64,000 nucleotides of DNA, taken from contig NZ_CP090958.1 of the NCBI RefSeq assembly GCF_025787225.1, forward strand, positions 682,001-746,000, written 5' to 3'. Of this stretch, positions 7,063 to 15,955 are shown in pieces (position 1 is the stretch's first letter; every line of letters begins with the position of its first letter). The translations under genes were made by a program, and so were the position numbers. The notes under the pieces were generated by a model. It saw only the letters and a list, made by a program, of their open reading frames with translations, had not been told where the DNA came from and made no database searches. This stretch comes from Saxibacter everestensis (GTDB lineage: Bacteria; Actinomycetota; Actinomycetes; Actinomycetales; Brevibacteriaceae).

Positions 7063-8820
7063 CTACTCCACGAGTTTGCCCTCCTGGCTGATCTCGTCGG
7101 TGCGCATCAGCTCGGCGACCTCGGGATCGACGGGCGGAATGTCCTCAGCCACGACGCCGGTCGTCGGCGACCACACGAGGTTGACCTGCAGGCTCTCGTC
7201 CTGTTCCGGGTAGTCGCTGCGGTTGTGGCAGCCTCGTGTCTCGCGGCGTTCGAGTGCGCATTCGAGCGTGGCCCTGGCCGCGAGCACCGAGGACTTCAGG
7301 TCGAAGGCATGGGAGAGGTCGGAGAATCCTGCGATGTCGGGGTGGATTCCGACATTCCCCAATCGCGCTTCGATGTCGGCAAGCTTCTCGAGGCCGGCCA
7401 ACAGTCCGGCCCCGTCACGGACGACACCGGCGTGCTCGGTCATGAGGTTGCGGACCTCGCGCTGCAGGGCCCTGACGTTCTCCGTGCCATCGGCCGCGAG
7501 CAGATCATCGATCTCCGCACGCGCCTCGGCGATGGCATCCTTCGAACGCATCTGCGCCTCGAGCCCATCGGAGTAGGCAACAGCGGACCGGCCGACGATC
7601 CGGCCGAAGACGAGGAGTTCGATGAGTGAATTGCCGCCGAGGCGGTTGGCTCCGTGCAGGCCGGACGAGGCCTCGCCGATGGCCCACAGTCCCTCGACGT
7701 CGGTGCTGTGCTCGACCGGGTCGACCCACACCCCGCCCATCGAATAGTGGGCGGTCGGGGCGATCTCGATGGGAGAGGTGGTGATGTCGAGCATCTGCGT
7801 CTCCATCATCGTCTGGAACACGCGGGGCAGGCGGTTCATGATTGTCTCGCGCGGCAGGTGGGAGACGTCGAGCCAGACGCCGCCGTTCTCGGTGCCGCGA
7901 CCCTCAGCGATCTCGGTGTAGGCAGCGAGTGCCACCCGGTCGCGGGTGGACAGTTCCATCCGCTCGGGATCGTAGCGTTCCATGAACCGCTCCCCCCGGC
8001 CGTTGCGCAGGATCCCGCCTTCGCCGCGGGCCGCCTCAGAGACCAGGGTGCCCGCGGCGTTCTCCGGCTCGATGATGCCCGAGGGGTGGAACTGGACGAG
8101 CTCGGCATCACGCAGGCGGGCGCCTGCCTCGACTGCCAGGCGGAACGAGTCGCCGGTGTTCTCATCACGGCGGGAGGAGGTGCGACGCCAGATCCGGTTG
8201 TGTCCACCGGCAGCGAGGATGACGGCGTCGGCGTGGATGCGGTAGCCGGTGCCGTCGATGACGTCGAAGCCGTAGGCGCCGAAGATGCGGCCGCCTGAGA
8301 CGAGCAGTTTCGTGATGTAGACGCGGTCGAGGATGGGGATGTTCAGTGCTTCGGCGCGATGAATGAGGGTGCGCTGGATCTCCAGTCCCGTGTAGTCGCC
8401 GGCGAATGCGGTGCGACGCCAGGTGTGGGCGCCGAAGAACCGCTGTGAGATCCGACCGTCGGCCTCCTTCGCGAAGTCCATTCCATAGCGCTCCAGGTCG
8501 GCGATGCCCTGGGCTGCTCCCTGGGTGACGATCTCGACGGTGCGAGGGTTGGCGAGACCATAGGATTCCTTGATCGTGTCGGCCGCGTGCTGCTGCCAGG
8601 TGTCCTCAGGGTCCATCGTGCCCAGTGCGGCGTTGATTCCGCCAGCAGCCAACGAGGTGTGTGCATCGTCCTTAGGGCGCTTGCCCACGGCGAGGACATC
8701 GGTACCCGCCTCGGCGACCTCGATGGCGGCGCGAAGGCCGGATCCGCCGGTGCCGATGACCAGCACCGAGGTGGAGATTGAGTGTTCGTGTCGACGGAAG
8801 CCGTCCTGTGTCGTGTTCAT
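7063..8820 (-). CDS. FAD-binding fumarate reductase / succinate dehydrogenase / L-aspartate oxidase-type flavoprotein
   Basis: 585 residues. The N-terminal FAD site reads STSVLVIGTGGSGLRAAIEV, followed by the Ala/Gly-rich HTSLAAGGINAALG that binds the flavin in this superfamily. The substrate and capping domain contains ELVQFHPSG, a GxGG-like ARGEGGILRN, SRRDENTGDS and, near the C-terminal half, IAPTAHYSMGGVWVD and GANRLGGNSL. These mark a flavoprotein subunit of the SdhA/FrdA/NadB group. No iron-sulfur or membrane-anchor subunit gene is adjacent, and nadA/nadC are absent, so the electron partner and exact substrate are unknown. ATG 8820 is preferred over GTG 8829 because GTGGAAA can then act as a ribosome site. 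It is divergent from a LysR regulator 77 bp away, which probably controls it. Confidence 0.8.
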   Translation of the reverse strand: MNTTQDGFRRHEHSISTSVLVIGTGGSGLRAAIEVAEAGTDVLAVGKRPKDDAHTSLAAGGINAALGTMDPEDTWQQHAADTIKESYGLANPRTVEIVTQGAAQGIADLERYGMDFAKEADGRISQRFFGAHTWRRTAFAGDYTGLEIQRTLIHRAEALNIPILDRVYITKLLVSGGRIFGAYGFDVIDGTGYRIHADAVILAAGGHNRIWRRTSSRRDENTGDSFRLAVEAGARLRDAELVQFHPSGIIEPENAAGTLVSEAARGEGGILRNGRGERFMERYDPERMELSTRDRVALAAYTEIAEGRGTENGGVWLDVSHLPRETIMNRLPRVFQTMMETQMLDITTSPIEIAPTAHYSMGGVWVDPVEHSTDVEGLWAIGEASSGLHGANRLGGNSLIELLVFGRIVGRSAVAYSDGLEAQMRSKDAIAEARAEIDDLLAADGTENVRALQREVRNLMTEHAGVVRDGAGLLAGLEKLADIEARLGNVGIHPDIAGFSDLSHAFDLKSSVLAARATLECALERRETRGCHNRSDYPEQDESLQVNLVWSPTTGVVAEDIPPVDPEVAELMRTDEISQEGKLVE

Positions 8821-8878
8821 ATTTTCCACGGTAGATTTGCCTACTTAATACGTCCAATGCATTGTTCGGCTCACGTCC

Positions 8879-8893
8879 ATAGCGATACGCTAT
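8879..8893. promoter_or_regulatory. LysR-type operator candidate (T-N11-A palindrome)
   Basis: ATAGCGATACGCTAT is a perfect inverted repeat (ATAGCG, 3-base centre, CGCTAT) that contains the T-N11-A core typical of LysR-family sites. It sits between the divergent flavoprotein and LysR genes, four bases before the LysR start codon, where binding would repress the regulator itself. Confidence 0.65.
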
Positions 8894-8897
8894 TGCC

Positions 8898-9905
8898 ATG
8901 AATCTGGAACAGCTCTCGAGCTTCATCGAGGTCGCCAACACTGGTCATTTCACGAAGGCCGCTGCCGCCCTTCACCTGGCACAGCCCTCGTTGAGTCGCC
9001 AGATCTCGACCCTGGAGAAGGAGCTCGGGGCCGAGCTCTTCCACCGCGCACATGGGCACATCTCCCTGACCGCGGCCGGCGAGACTCTGCTGCCCACGGC
9101 ACGGAGAATGCTTGCCGACGCCGAGGCGGTGCGCCGGGACATGGATGAGCTCGCGGGACTGCGCAAGGGCCGGATCCGCCTCGGCGCGACACCGACCCTG
9201 TGTGTGAGCCTCGTCGCCGAGGCGATCAGCCGGTTCCACAACGAGCATCCCGGGGTCGAACTCGAGCTCATGGAGAAAGGGTCACGGCAGCTCATCGAGG
9301 CGCTGGGCACGGGTGAGCTCGATCTCGCGCTCATCACACGCACCCTCGACCTCGGATCACAGATGCCCAGGCTGAGGATGCAGGGAGTTCTCAGCGAGGA
9401 CCTCGTCGTGATCGCGGCCGCCGAGGCGGGGCGGGATGGCGCGGGTGGTAGCACAACGGGTGGAGGCGCCTCCAACACTTCGGATGAAGCCGATGGCACT
9501 ATTCTGCCCGGTGGCTCGATCACCCTGGCCGAAGTTGCGGCTCTGCCCCAGGTGCTGTTCCATCACGGTTACGATCTGCGCGCAGCCACCTCGGCGGCAT
9601 TCGAATCAGCCGGACTCGCACCGCACATCGTCGTCGAGGGGGCGGAGATGGATGCGGTCCTGCGGTTCGTCGAACTGGGATTGGGGGTCGCGATCGTTCC
9701 GGCGATGGTGCTCGTCGACCGGCCTCGCCTCACCTCGGTGCCGCTGGTGGAGCCGAGCCTGTCGCGCACGATCAGCCTCGCGAAGCGCGCGGATGTGCGG
9801 GCGACGAAAGCGGCAGCGGCAATGGAGAAAACCATCCTCGCCACCGCACGGGTCCTCACCGCCGAGGAAGCCGGCCTGGCTCCGTACGTGCGGCTGGCGA
9901 GGTGA
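8898..9905 (+). CDS. LysR family transcriptional regulator
   Basis: 335 residues. Residues 1-60 are a LysR winged helix-turn-helix: MNLEQLSSFIEVANTGHFTK, then AAAALHLAQPSLSRQIS and LEKELGAELFHR. The rest is a periplasmic-binding-like effector domain (RIRLGATPTLCVSLVAEAI, LDLALITR, GLGVAIVPAMV). A Gly/Ser-rich insertion lies around residues 175-195. The start codon has no clear ribosome site upstream because a palindromic operator occupies that position; a leaderless transcript is possible. It is divergent from the flavoprotein gene, the usual arrangement of a LysR protein with its target. The effector is unknown, but a dicarboxylate would fit the flavoprotein. Confidence 0.92.
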   Translation: MNLEQLSSFIEVANTGHFTKAAAALHLAQPSLSRQISTLEKELGAELFHRAHGHISLTAAGETLLPTARRMLADAEAVRRDMDELAGLRKGRIRLGATPTLCVSLVAEAISRFHNEHPGVELELMEKGSRQLIEALGTGELDLALITRTLDLGSQMPRLRMQGVLSEDLVVIAAAEAGRDGAGGSTTGGGASNTSDEADGTILPGGSITLAEVAALPQVLFHHGYDLRAATSAAFESAGLAPHIVVEGAEMDAVLRFVELGLGVAIVPAMVLVDRPRLTSVPLVEPSLSRTISLAKRADVRATKAAAAMEKTILATARVLTAEEAGLAPYVRLAR

Positions 9906-10280
9906 CCGACTATGGCGCAGGGTGGTGTTCGCCGGTGTACCGGCGGGCGACGTTGAGAGCGACCTGCTCCAGTCCGAGCACGTCGTACGGCCGACGGCGT
10001 CTCGTGTTCCTTGACGGTGCCCGGCGCATGCTGGCCGAAGTTCGGGTGGCTGCGAGGGTGAGGCCAGGGCAACGCTGGGAACCGGGCTGCGAATCACTTT
10101 CCGTCGGGTTGATCCTTCCGGGAAGCGAGTCCCGGACGAGCTGGTAGGACCTGTTCTCGATGAGGTCCTCGATGAGGTCCTCGATGATCCCGTGGTCGGC
10201 GTCGAGGCACGCGCCGCCCGGCTCGCGGTCGTCTTGCCGCGGAGGGATGACTTTCGGCGCACTGTGGGATTTAATCAGGC
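9906..10280. other. Non-coding or degraded stretch after the LysR gene
   Basis: No convincing gene on either strand. It contains the second copy of a 55-bp imperfect direct repeat (10031-10084) and, near 10157-10192, a short tandem repeat of CTCGATGAGGTC. Open frames here have no family features and skewed composition. Confidence 0.5.
10031..10084 (+). repeat. Imperfect direct repeat, right copy (flanks flavoprotein-LysR block)
   Basis: Partner of 7000-7054. It begins CTGGCCGAAG and ends GCTGGGAACCG like the left copy. It lies 125 bp after the LysR stop, so the two copies bracket the flavoprotein and LysR genes. Confidence 0.7.
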
Positions 10281-10664
10281 ATGACGATGACGACGAAAGT
10301 GCTGAGCGTGTCCGTTCCGGTGGCCGATCAGGATGCAGCGGTGAAGTTCTACACCGAGGTGCTGGGCTGTGAACTTCGCACCGATGTGGAGATCTGGCCG
10401 GGTGCGCGGATGATCGAGGTCGTGCCACCGGGCTCGAGTGTTTCCCTGGTGCTCCTACCCCCGGACGGCCAGATTCCGATCGCGATCCGCCTGGGCACCC
10501 CTGACGCTCAGCAGGCCCACGACAAGATCCGCGAGGCCGGGGTGACCCTGCACAACGAGGAATTGATCCGCATGGAGGGTGTCCCGGCGATGTTCTCCTT
10601 CACTGACCCCGACGGCAACGGCCTTGTCTACCTGGAAGACACCGACGAGAACCAAAGTCGGTGA
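10281..10664 (+). CDS. VOC (glyoxalase/bleomycin resistance) superfamily protein
   Basis: 127 residues, one VOC module of two beta-alpha-beta-beta-beta units. The N-terminal unit has [20 protein letters not shown] followed by LGCEL, and the C-terminal unit ends [16 protein letters not shown], the standard closing strand carrying the last metal ligand (Glu). Family members include glyoxalase I, dioxygenases and resistance proteins; the exact reaction cannot be told. It overlaps or nearly touches a DUF1905 gene downstream, suggesting co-transcription. Start ATG 10281 could also be ATG 10287. Confidence 0.85.
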   Translation: MTMTTKVLSVSVPVADQDAAVKFYTEVLGCELRTDVEIWPGARMIEVVPPGSSVSLVLLPPDGQIPIAIRLGTPDAQQAHDKIREAGVTLHNEELIRMEGVPAMFSFTDPDGNGLVYLEDTDENQSR

Positions 10665-10708
10665 CAACTGAACCGAGCCATCCAACTGGATGGGGGAGGA
10701 CCACGACC

Positions 10709-10993
10709 ATGACCGAGCCCCAGCCTTTAGACATCGCGTTCACCGCTCGCCTGGGCAAGGCCCGTCCAGGCGACACCTGGACCTGTGTTCAGCTACCTGA
10801 CTCAGCACAGATTTTCGGCACCCGAGGCTTGGTCAAGGTCGCTGGAACCGTGAATGGGCACCCGTTCACTGGAGCGTTCATGGCCTTGGGAGACGGCACC
10901 CATAAGCTCCCCGTGGCCGCTGCCATCCGTAAGGCCATCGGCAAGAACGACGGTGACGACGTCGACGTACACCTCACCGAGCGGCTCAACTGA
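10709..10993 (+). CDS. DUF1905 domain protein
   Basis: 94 residues, small soluble beta-rich protein. The core [20 protein letters not shown], then [20 protein letters not shown] and the closing [15 protein letters not shown] followed by VDVHL match the DUF1905 pattern of an eight-strand domain often associated with YdeI-type proteins. ATG 10709 is chosen because GGGGGAGG lies about eight bases upstream. A longer frame from GTG 10661 would overlap the VOC gene stop as GTGA but adds an unconserved-looking N-terminus. Function unknown. Confidence 0.75.
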   Translation: MTEPQPLDIAFTARLGKARPGDTWTCVQLPDSAQIFGTRGLVKVAGTVNGHPFTGAFMALGDGTHKLPVAAAIRKAIGKNDGDDVDVHLTERLN

Positions 10994-11315
10994 CGCTCTA
11001 GTACATGACGCCTGGTCAGGGATCGTTGGACGAATCAGTTGCGGCATTACCGATAGGGGCATACAGACGCCGTGCCTCACCCAACTTCTACAGGTGCCGG
11101 ATGCCGAGAATCCACCCCTACATCCTCACGGGAGCGATGGCTGCTATCTGGTCTAAACGACTTTCGGTTACTTGGCCCTGACGGGCCGGCGTGTGCGATG
11201 TGCGTGGGCGGAAGCCGAGCTGACCCAGGCGCTCCTCGAAAAGCAATACGGTGTGTTAGTCTGGCGGAAGCTTGTCAGCAGTACACTGTATTAGTGCCGA
11301 TTGAGGGGCAAGGAA
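10994..11315. other. Intergenic stretch without a recognisable gene
   Basis: 322 bp. No supported ORF. It should hold the promoter of the downstream membrane protein gene, with AT-richer sequence around 11250-11295, but no clear -35/-10 pair could be fixed. Confidence 0.4.
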
Positions 11316-11969
11316 ATGACCGCGAGCTGGAATCAGCGTCGTTTGGCCAAGCGGGTGAAGCCGGGCGATGGGCGCCCACTCAAGCCGTTCCGTTGGTGGC
11401 AGATGACGCGGCGCTCGGTGTTGTCGATCACGCTGGAAGATGGCACGCAGCAGGTTGGCTTCACCGTCGAGGTCAGGCACGGAGGTGACCTCAAAACGGG
11501 CGAGATAATGGCGAGGTTGTACCGCGATGGTCAACTCGACGCCGAGTCCAAAGTTCCCGCGCGTTTCCCGGTTCCGGGTGGGCATATCGAAGTTCGTACA
11601 AGCGAGGCGGGCATGCGTCGCTGTCACTTCGTCGCAGACGACGGAACGGAACGCCAGCTCATGCCTGATCCTCGATCGGCGGAGGGGCGTCGTATGCGTT
11701 TCGCACGTGAGCGTCCGATCGCGAGTGGATTGATTGGTGCTGTGTCGGTGCTTCTGTTGCTCATCGGAGTAGGCCTCAACCTGCTCCAGATCGCAGAACC
11801 GATCTCCGAGATTCCGCCGATCGCCGACACGATTGGTACCTTCCGATCCCCGTTGCACTTGCCGCTCGAACTTAACCTCGCGCTCGGACTTGGGGCGGCG
11901 GCCGGCGCCGTGGAGCGCGCGATGCGGATGCGCTACCACTGGCTCCTTGACAGTGGCGCCGGCACCTGA
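11316..11969 (+). CDS. Hypothetical membrane protein
   Basis: 217 residues; I do not recognise the family. The N-terminal 130 residues are soluble and basic, with two short beta-rich segments (SVLSITLEDGTQQVGFTVEV and GGHIEVRTSEAG). A strong membrane segment follows at about 137-160 (IASGLIGAVSVLLLLIGVGL) and a weaker hydrophobic segment near the C-terminus (LELNLALGLGAAAGAVERAM). The layout suggests a cytoplasmic domain anchored by two helices, ending in a short charged tail. ATG 11316 is used; GAGGGG lies seven bases upstream. An alternative TTG at 11301 is in frame. It stands alone between unrelated genes. Confidence 0.6.
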   Translation: MTASWNQRRLAKRVKPGDGRPLKPFRWWQMTRRSVLSITLEDGTQQVGFTVEVRHGGDLKTGEIMARLYRDGQLDAESKVPARFPVPGGHIEVRTSEAGMRRCHFVADDGTERQLMPDPRSAEGRRMRFARERPIASGLIGAVSVLLLLIGVGLNLLQIAEPISEIPPIADTIGTFRSPLHLPLELNLALGLGAAAGAVERAMRMRYHWLLDSGAGT

Positions 11970-12268
11970 TGCGCCCCAGTGCCTGTGTTCCGCGTTGACC
12001 TCGAAGATCGGGATCGCTCAGCCGGAGCTGGGCAGCCGTCCCTGCTCGTGTCGGCGGAAAGCTGCGTGCCCTTACCCGGCAGAACCTGCTCGACCGAGAT
12101 GCCGTTGACAACGGTCAGCAGGAACCGTGCTCGGCGCGAATGGCCTGCGTCGGCTCGACTGCGATGTAGCGCTCGTGCATAGTGAGCCAGGCATGGCATG
12201 AACCCGACATACACGTCGCGTTCTTAGGTCGGCAGGGAGAGTCGCGCGCGTGCCAGCCACGATTGTGA
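11970..12268. other. Intergenic stretch without a recognisable gene
   Basis: 299 bp between two convergent genes. Short open frames exist on both strands but show no family features; nothing else was identified. Confidence 0.4.
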
Positions 12269-13009
12269 CTACGTCGAACGTCGTCGTGCGGCCCATCTTT
12301 CCCAGGGGCGCTCGTCACGCCAGTTCACCCGGACTGTTTCGATGCCACGGCGCAATCGCACCGAGGTCCCTGCCCTGAGTGGCCGAGCCGACATGCCGAC
12401 CCAGATGGCCGGCGCGAAGACCACGCGGTCTTGAGGGCGGACCCGAAAGCTGAGGTCCAAGTCGTCGTGGACATCAGGGCCCAGATGCAGGTCGCACCTC
12501 ACCTGGTTCCACCACGACGTCCGGAACGCGAGATTGGTGCCGAACAGTGGTGGATGACCAAGGGCGAGCCCGGTGGCGCAGACATAACCGCCGTTATAGA
12601 GAAACGACGCGACGCTGCTGATCAGGTTCGGCATCCCGTAGAAGTGTCCTGGTCCGGATACCGCCACGGCATCGTCGTGCCGGTCAAGGTGGGCCAGGAG
12701 CTTGTCGAGCCAGTCAGCACCGGGAAGGGTGTCGGCATCTGCGCGTACGATGACTCTGCCCGTCGCAGCGTTGTAGCCTGTGGCAGCTGCGAAAGGTATG
12801 CCGATGCGCGATTCCTGCAGCACGCGGGCACCCCGGTCACGGGCAAGGCGCGCACTGTCGTCGCACGAGGCGTTGTCGACCACGATCACTTCGTCCGGAG
12901 TCCGGGACTGCTGGTCGAGCGCATCGAGGAACCGGCGAAGGTGCACAGCATCATTGCGTACCGGAACGACAACTGAGCACCTGGGAGAGTCGCGTTGCTG
13001 CTGATTCAT
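12269..13009 (-). CDS. Family 2 glycosyltransferase
   Basis: 246 residues. GT2 features in order: CSVVVPVRNDAVHLRRFLDA, then VIVVDNASCDDS, GYNAATGRVIVRADADTLPG with the DxD-type metal site, and HDDLDLSFRV matching the ED motif near the C-terminal part of the catalytic domain. It lacks membrane helices and ends soon after the catalytic domain in an Arg-rich tail. ATG 13009 is chosen for the G-run GGGGGG six bases upstream. It stands alone, far from the nonulosonate locus, so its acceptor is unknown; cell-envelope lipid or polysaccharide glycosylation is likely. Confidence 0.8.
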   Translation of the reverse strand: MNQQQRDSPRCSVVVPVRNDAVHLRRFLDALDQQSRTPDEVIVVDNASCDDSARLARDRGARVLQESRIGIPFAAATGYNAATGRVIVRADADTLPGADWLDKLLAHLDRHDDAVAVSGPGHFYGMPNLISSVASFLYNGGYVCATGLALGHPPLFGTNLAFRTSWWNQVRCDLHLGPDVHDDLDLSFRVRPQDRVVFAPAIWVGMSARPLRAGTSVRLRRGIETVRVNWRDERPWERWAARRRST

Positions 13010-13147
13010 CACGCGCCCCCCATCCACGTCAGGCACGCAGGATTATTCCGACAAGCTTGTAGGAAGAATCTCTCACAATCAAGGGCGGGTAGGCAGGGCG
13101 GAACGGCACTGTGGAATTCCAGCTGCGATGCCGCATAGATTGTGTCC

Positions 13148-14572
13148 ATGGGGACAACAGTCGTCTGGCTGCGGGACGATTTAAGGGTGGCGGACAATCC
13201 GGCACTGTACGAGGCTGCTCGACGCGGCGGGCAAACTGCCGTGCTGTTCGTGTTCGATGAATCGTCGGACATCCGTCCGCTTGGCGGGGCGGCTCGATGG
13301 TGGATGCACTATTCGTTGCAGTCCCTCGATGCGCAGTTGCGCGAAATCGGCGGCCGCTTGATCCTTCGTCGTGGTGTTGCGGTCGATGTCGTTAAGCAGC
13401 TGATCGTCGAAACCGGCGCGAAAGCAGTGCTGTGGAACCGGCGCTATGGGCTGCACGAACGTAATGCCGACTCCGGCCTGAAAGATTGGTCGCGGGACAA
13501 CGGCATCGATGCGCAGAGTTTCCAGGCGAACCTGCTATTCGAGCCGTGGCAGGTGCAGACCGGGCAGGGAGAAAACTATAAGGTCTTCACCCCCTTCTGG
13601 CGCGCCTGCCTCGCGCAGCCGGAACCACGGGAGCCGGTACCAGCGCCGTCATCGTTGAAGGCGGTGAAAATGGCCGGAACCGAAAAGTCCGACCATCTGG
13701 ACACCTGGGCACTGCTGCCCACCTCCCCAGATTGGGCCGGTGGTCTTCGGTCCGAGTGGACACCAGGCGAGCCGGGAGCGCACCGTCGGCTTACTGAATT
13801 CTTCGACGAGCGGCTGATTGGATACAGCGAGGGCCGGGAGCGGCCAAGTCAGGAAAGCACAAGCAGGCTGTCGCCCCACCTGCGGTTCGGCGAAGTCAGC
13901 CCCTTCCAGATCTGGCACGCCGCGAGAACCAGCCGAACTGTCGGCATCGACGATGAGATTCAGACTTTTGGTGCTGAGATCGGCTGGCGGGAATTCTGCT
14001 GGCACCTGCTCTACCACAACCCACGTCTGGCCACGGAGAGTTATCGGCGGGAGTTCGACGCATTCGCTTGGGAGCACGACACGGCCGAGGAGGTTCGTGC
14101 CTGGTGCCGGGGCCGCACCGGTTATCCAATGGTGGATGCCGGAATGCGGCAGCTCTGGGAAACCGGCTGGATGCACAACCGGGTAAGAATGATTACCGCG
14201 TCATTTCTGACCAAGAACCTGCTGGTCGATTGGCGTGCCGGGGAACAGTGGTTCTGGGACACCCTGGTTGACGCGGATGCCGCCAACAATCCTGCCAACT
14301 GGCAGTGGGTAGCCGGATCCGGCGCCGACGCGGCACCCTATTTCAGGATCTTCAACCCAGTCACCCAGAGTATTAAGTTTGACTCTGCGGGACGCTATCT
14401 GCGGCGGTTCCTCCCGGAACTGACGGGCTTGGATGACGCTGCCATCCACCGGCCGTGGACGGACTCGAAGCGCGCTCCGGACTATCCGGAGCCGATCGTT
14501 GACCTGGCCGAGTCACGGCAGCGCGCCCTCGCTGCCTATGCGAAGGTGAAAAACCGGGGGACCGCCGGCTAG
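13148..14572 (+). CDS. phrB: Deoxyribodipyrimidine photolyase (class I cryptochrome/photolyase family)
   Basis: 474 residues. The enzyme splits UV-made cyclobutane pyrimidine dimers using blue light and FAD. The N-terminal alpha/beta antenna domain starts TVVWLRDDLRVADNPAL and contains LWNRRY. The FAD-binding helical domain carries TSRLSPHLRFGEVSP, EIGWREFCWHLLYHNP, TGYPMVDAGMRQLWETGWMH followed by NRVRM, and NPANWQWVAGSG, all diagnostic. Length matches the usual 450-480 residues. ATG 13148 follows a possible GTG 13142; neither has a strong ribosome site. It is a single gene divergent from the GT2 gene. Confidence 0.95.
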   Translation: MGTTVVWLRDDLRVADNPALYEAARRGGQTAVLFVFDESSDIRPLGGAARWWMHYSLQSLDAQLREIGGRLILRRGVAVDVVKQLIVETGAKAVLWNRRYGLHERNADSGLKDWSRDNGIDAQSFQANLLFEPWQVQTGQGENYKVFTPFWRACLAQPEPREPVPAPSSLKAVKMAGTEKSDHLDTWALLPTSPDWAGGLRSEWTPGEPGAHRRLTEFFDERLIGYSEGRERPSQESTSRLSPHLRFGEVSPFQIWHAARTSRTVGIDDEIQTFGAEIGWREFCWHLLYHNPRLATESYRREFDAFAWEHDTAEEVRAWCRGRTGYPMVDAGMRQLWETGWMHNRVRMITASFLTKNLLVDWRAGEQWFWDTLVDADAANNPANWQWVAGSGADAAPYFRIFNPVTQSIKFDSAGRYLRRFLPELTGLDDAAIHRPWTDSKRAPDYPEPIVDLAESRQRALAAYAKVKNRGTAG

Positions 14573-14807
14573 GCGGTATTCGTAATTATCCTGACCCTTG
14601 TCGGTGCTCGCTGTGTTGTGCAGGAGGCCGTCTCATGCGTGTACGTACGCGCTTGACTCAATGCGATCCCCGACCTTCATATGACAGGTATAGCCGCACG
14701 CCTGGTGCTGTACGCGGTCACTGAAAGTCAGTTAGTTCTCGGACAGCACCAGGCCTCGGTCGCGACACACTCGCCGATAACTTTCGTAGCGCCTGCGTTG
14801 TGGAAGG

Positions 14808-15026
14808 TTAGTTCTTTTCGTAGCCTCGCAAGGCTAATCCCAGGCCGAAGAAAGTTGGCGCCCACTGCCCGACGAAGATCCCCCAACGATCGGCGCGGTC
14901 TGTCCCGGCATTTTCGGCTTTCTTGCTGATCACCCACGAGGTGAATGATAGGGCGATCGAGGCGAACGCGGCAGCGTAGGCCCATTCGCTTTTGATCCCG
15001 GTCTCGTGCAGCTTCTTGACAATCAT
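14808..15026 (-). CDS. Small membrane protein (72 aa)
   Basis: 72 residues, unrecognised. The sequence has a charged N-terminus (MIVKKLHETGIKSEW), a hydrophobic helix AYAAAFASIALSFTSWVI, a charged hinge SKKAENAGTDRADRWG, and a second hydrophobic segment FVGQWAPTFFGLGLALRG, giving a two-helix hairpin with both ends probably inside. AAGGAG lies seven bases before the ATG, so translation is well supported. It starts 65 bp downstream of the manganese catalase stop in the same direction and may share its transcript. It resembles, in design, another mini membrane protein on the other side of the catalase gene. Confidence 0.7.
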   Translation of the reverse strand: MIVKKLHETGIKSEWAYAAAFASIALSFTSWVISKKAENAGTDRADRWGIFVGQWAPTFFGLGLALRGYEKN

Positions 15027-15091
15027 TTGAATCTCCTTAGTGGTGGTGCGGGTGGCTTTTGGTCGCTATCAAGTGCGCGGCAAGTCTGCGG

Positions 15092-15955
15092 CTATTTCAG
15101 GGCGTCTTTTGCTTTAGCAATTAAGCCTTCGGTTTCTTCCAGCACGCTAGTCCCGTAGAGCCTGGGGTCACCGGGTGCGAGTTCTGGCTCCTGCCCGTGG
15201 GCCTGGATCAAGGCGCTGGTGAAGTCACCGCGGCCGTCGGGTGCGGGGCCCGAGGCCCAGCGGCCATCGACGGCTTTCGCCCCATCGGAGGCGTGGATGA
15301 ATGTGTGGGAGAACTCGTCGAATTCTTCTTCGAGAGGGAAGGCTTCGGGAACGGGCAACCCATCGAGTCCATCGGCTTTGAGTTCCTCGATCGCGGCGAG
15401 CCACTGCATTTGATGCATGTGATCACGGGTGACGAGCATCCGGATCATGTCCTTCACACCCTTGTCGTCGGTCATGTGGAAGAGTCGCGAGACCTGGAGT
15501 CGGCCCTGCATCTCGGCGGTTGCGTTGAGATAGAAATCGGCCATCAGGTTTCCGCTGGAGGTGACAAATGCACCGGACCATGGAACACCGTTGCTGTCTT
15601 GCGGGGAGGCGCCGCCGCCGTTGACAATGGTGTGCTGCGGGTTGGATCCGCCGAAAGCGGCGGACTTTTCATTTGTGCCGTCGGCCTCGTCCGGCGACAG
15701 TGGTGCCTTATCGAGGAGTTTGCCGATCATCGTCGTGATGATCTCCACGTGGGAAAGTTCTTCGGTGCCGATGGCCAGCAGCATGTCCTTGTACTTGCCG
15801 GGAAGGCGGCAGTTCCACCCCTGGTAGAGGTACTGCATCGCCACGGTCATCTCCCCCCATTTTCCGCCAAGTACTTCCTGGAGGCGACGAGCGAAAGCAG
15901 CATCGGGTGCTGCGGGGTTTGTTTCAAATTGCAATGCCTTGTTGTGCGTGAACAT
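15092..15955 (-). CDS. Manganese (non-haem) catalase
   Basis: 287 residues. It should dismutate hydrogen peroxide with a dinuclear manganese centre in a four-helix ferritin-like bundle. Visible ligand-bearing helices are AMQYLYQGWNC, GTEELSHVEIITTMI (the E-x-x-H pair), AEMQGRLQVSRLF and TRDHMHQMQWLAAIEEL (second E/H set). The C-terminal region with DGRWASGPAPDGRG is typical of the family. ATG 15955 (MFTHNKALQFE) is chosen since GGGAG precedes it and the family begins M-F-x-H; the longer frame to 16033 is not needed. A small membrane protein follows on the same strand. Regulation is likely by stress, but no operator was identified. Confidence 0.93.
   Translation of the reverse strand: MFTHNKALQFETNPAAPDAAFARRLQEVLGGKWGEMTVAMQYLYQGWNCRLPGKYKDMLLAIGTEELSHVEIITTMIGKLLDKAPLSPDEADGTNEKSAAFGGSNPQHTIVNGGGASPQDSNGVPWSGAFVTSSGNLMADFYLNATAEMQGRLQVSRLFHMTDDKGVKDMIRMLVTRDHMHQMQWLAAIEELKADGLDGLPVPEAFPLEEEFDEFSHTFIHASDGAKAVDGRWASGPAPDGRGDFTSALIQAHGQEPELAPGDPRLYGTSVLEETEGLIAKAKDALK

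Noticed and set aside
9906-10280. Minus-strand open frame ending near 9910, possibly a broken transposase
   Set aside because: No transposase motif or terminal inverted repeat could be recognised; composition alone does not support it.
11933-12214. Small minus-strand ORF in the 11970-12268 gap
   Set aside because: It overlaps the end of the membrane protein gene and shows no family features or ribosome site.
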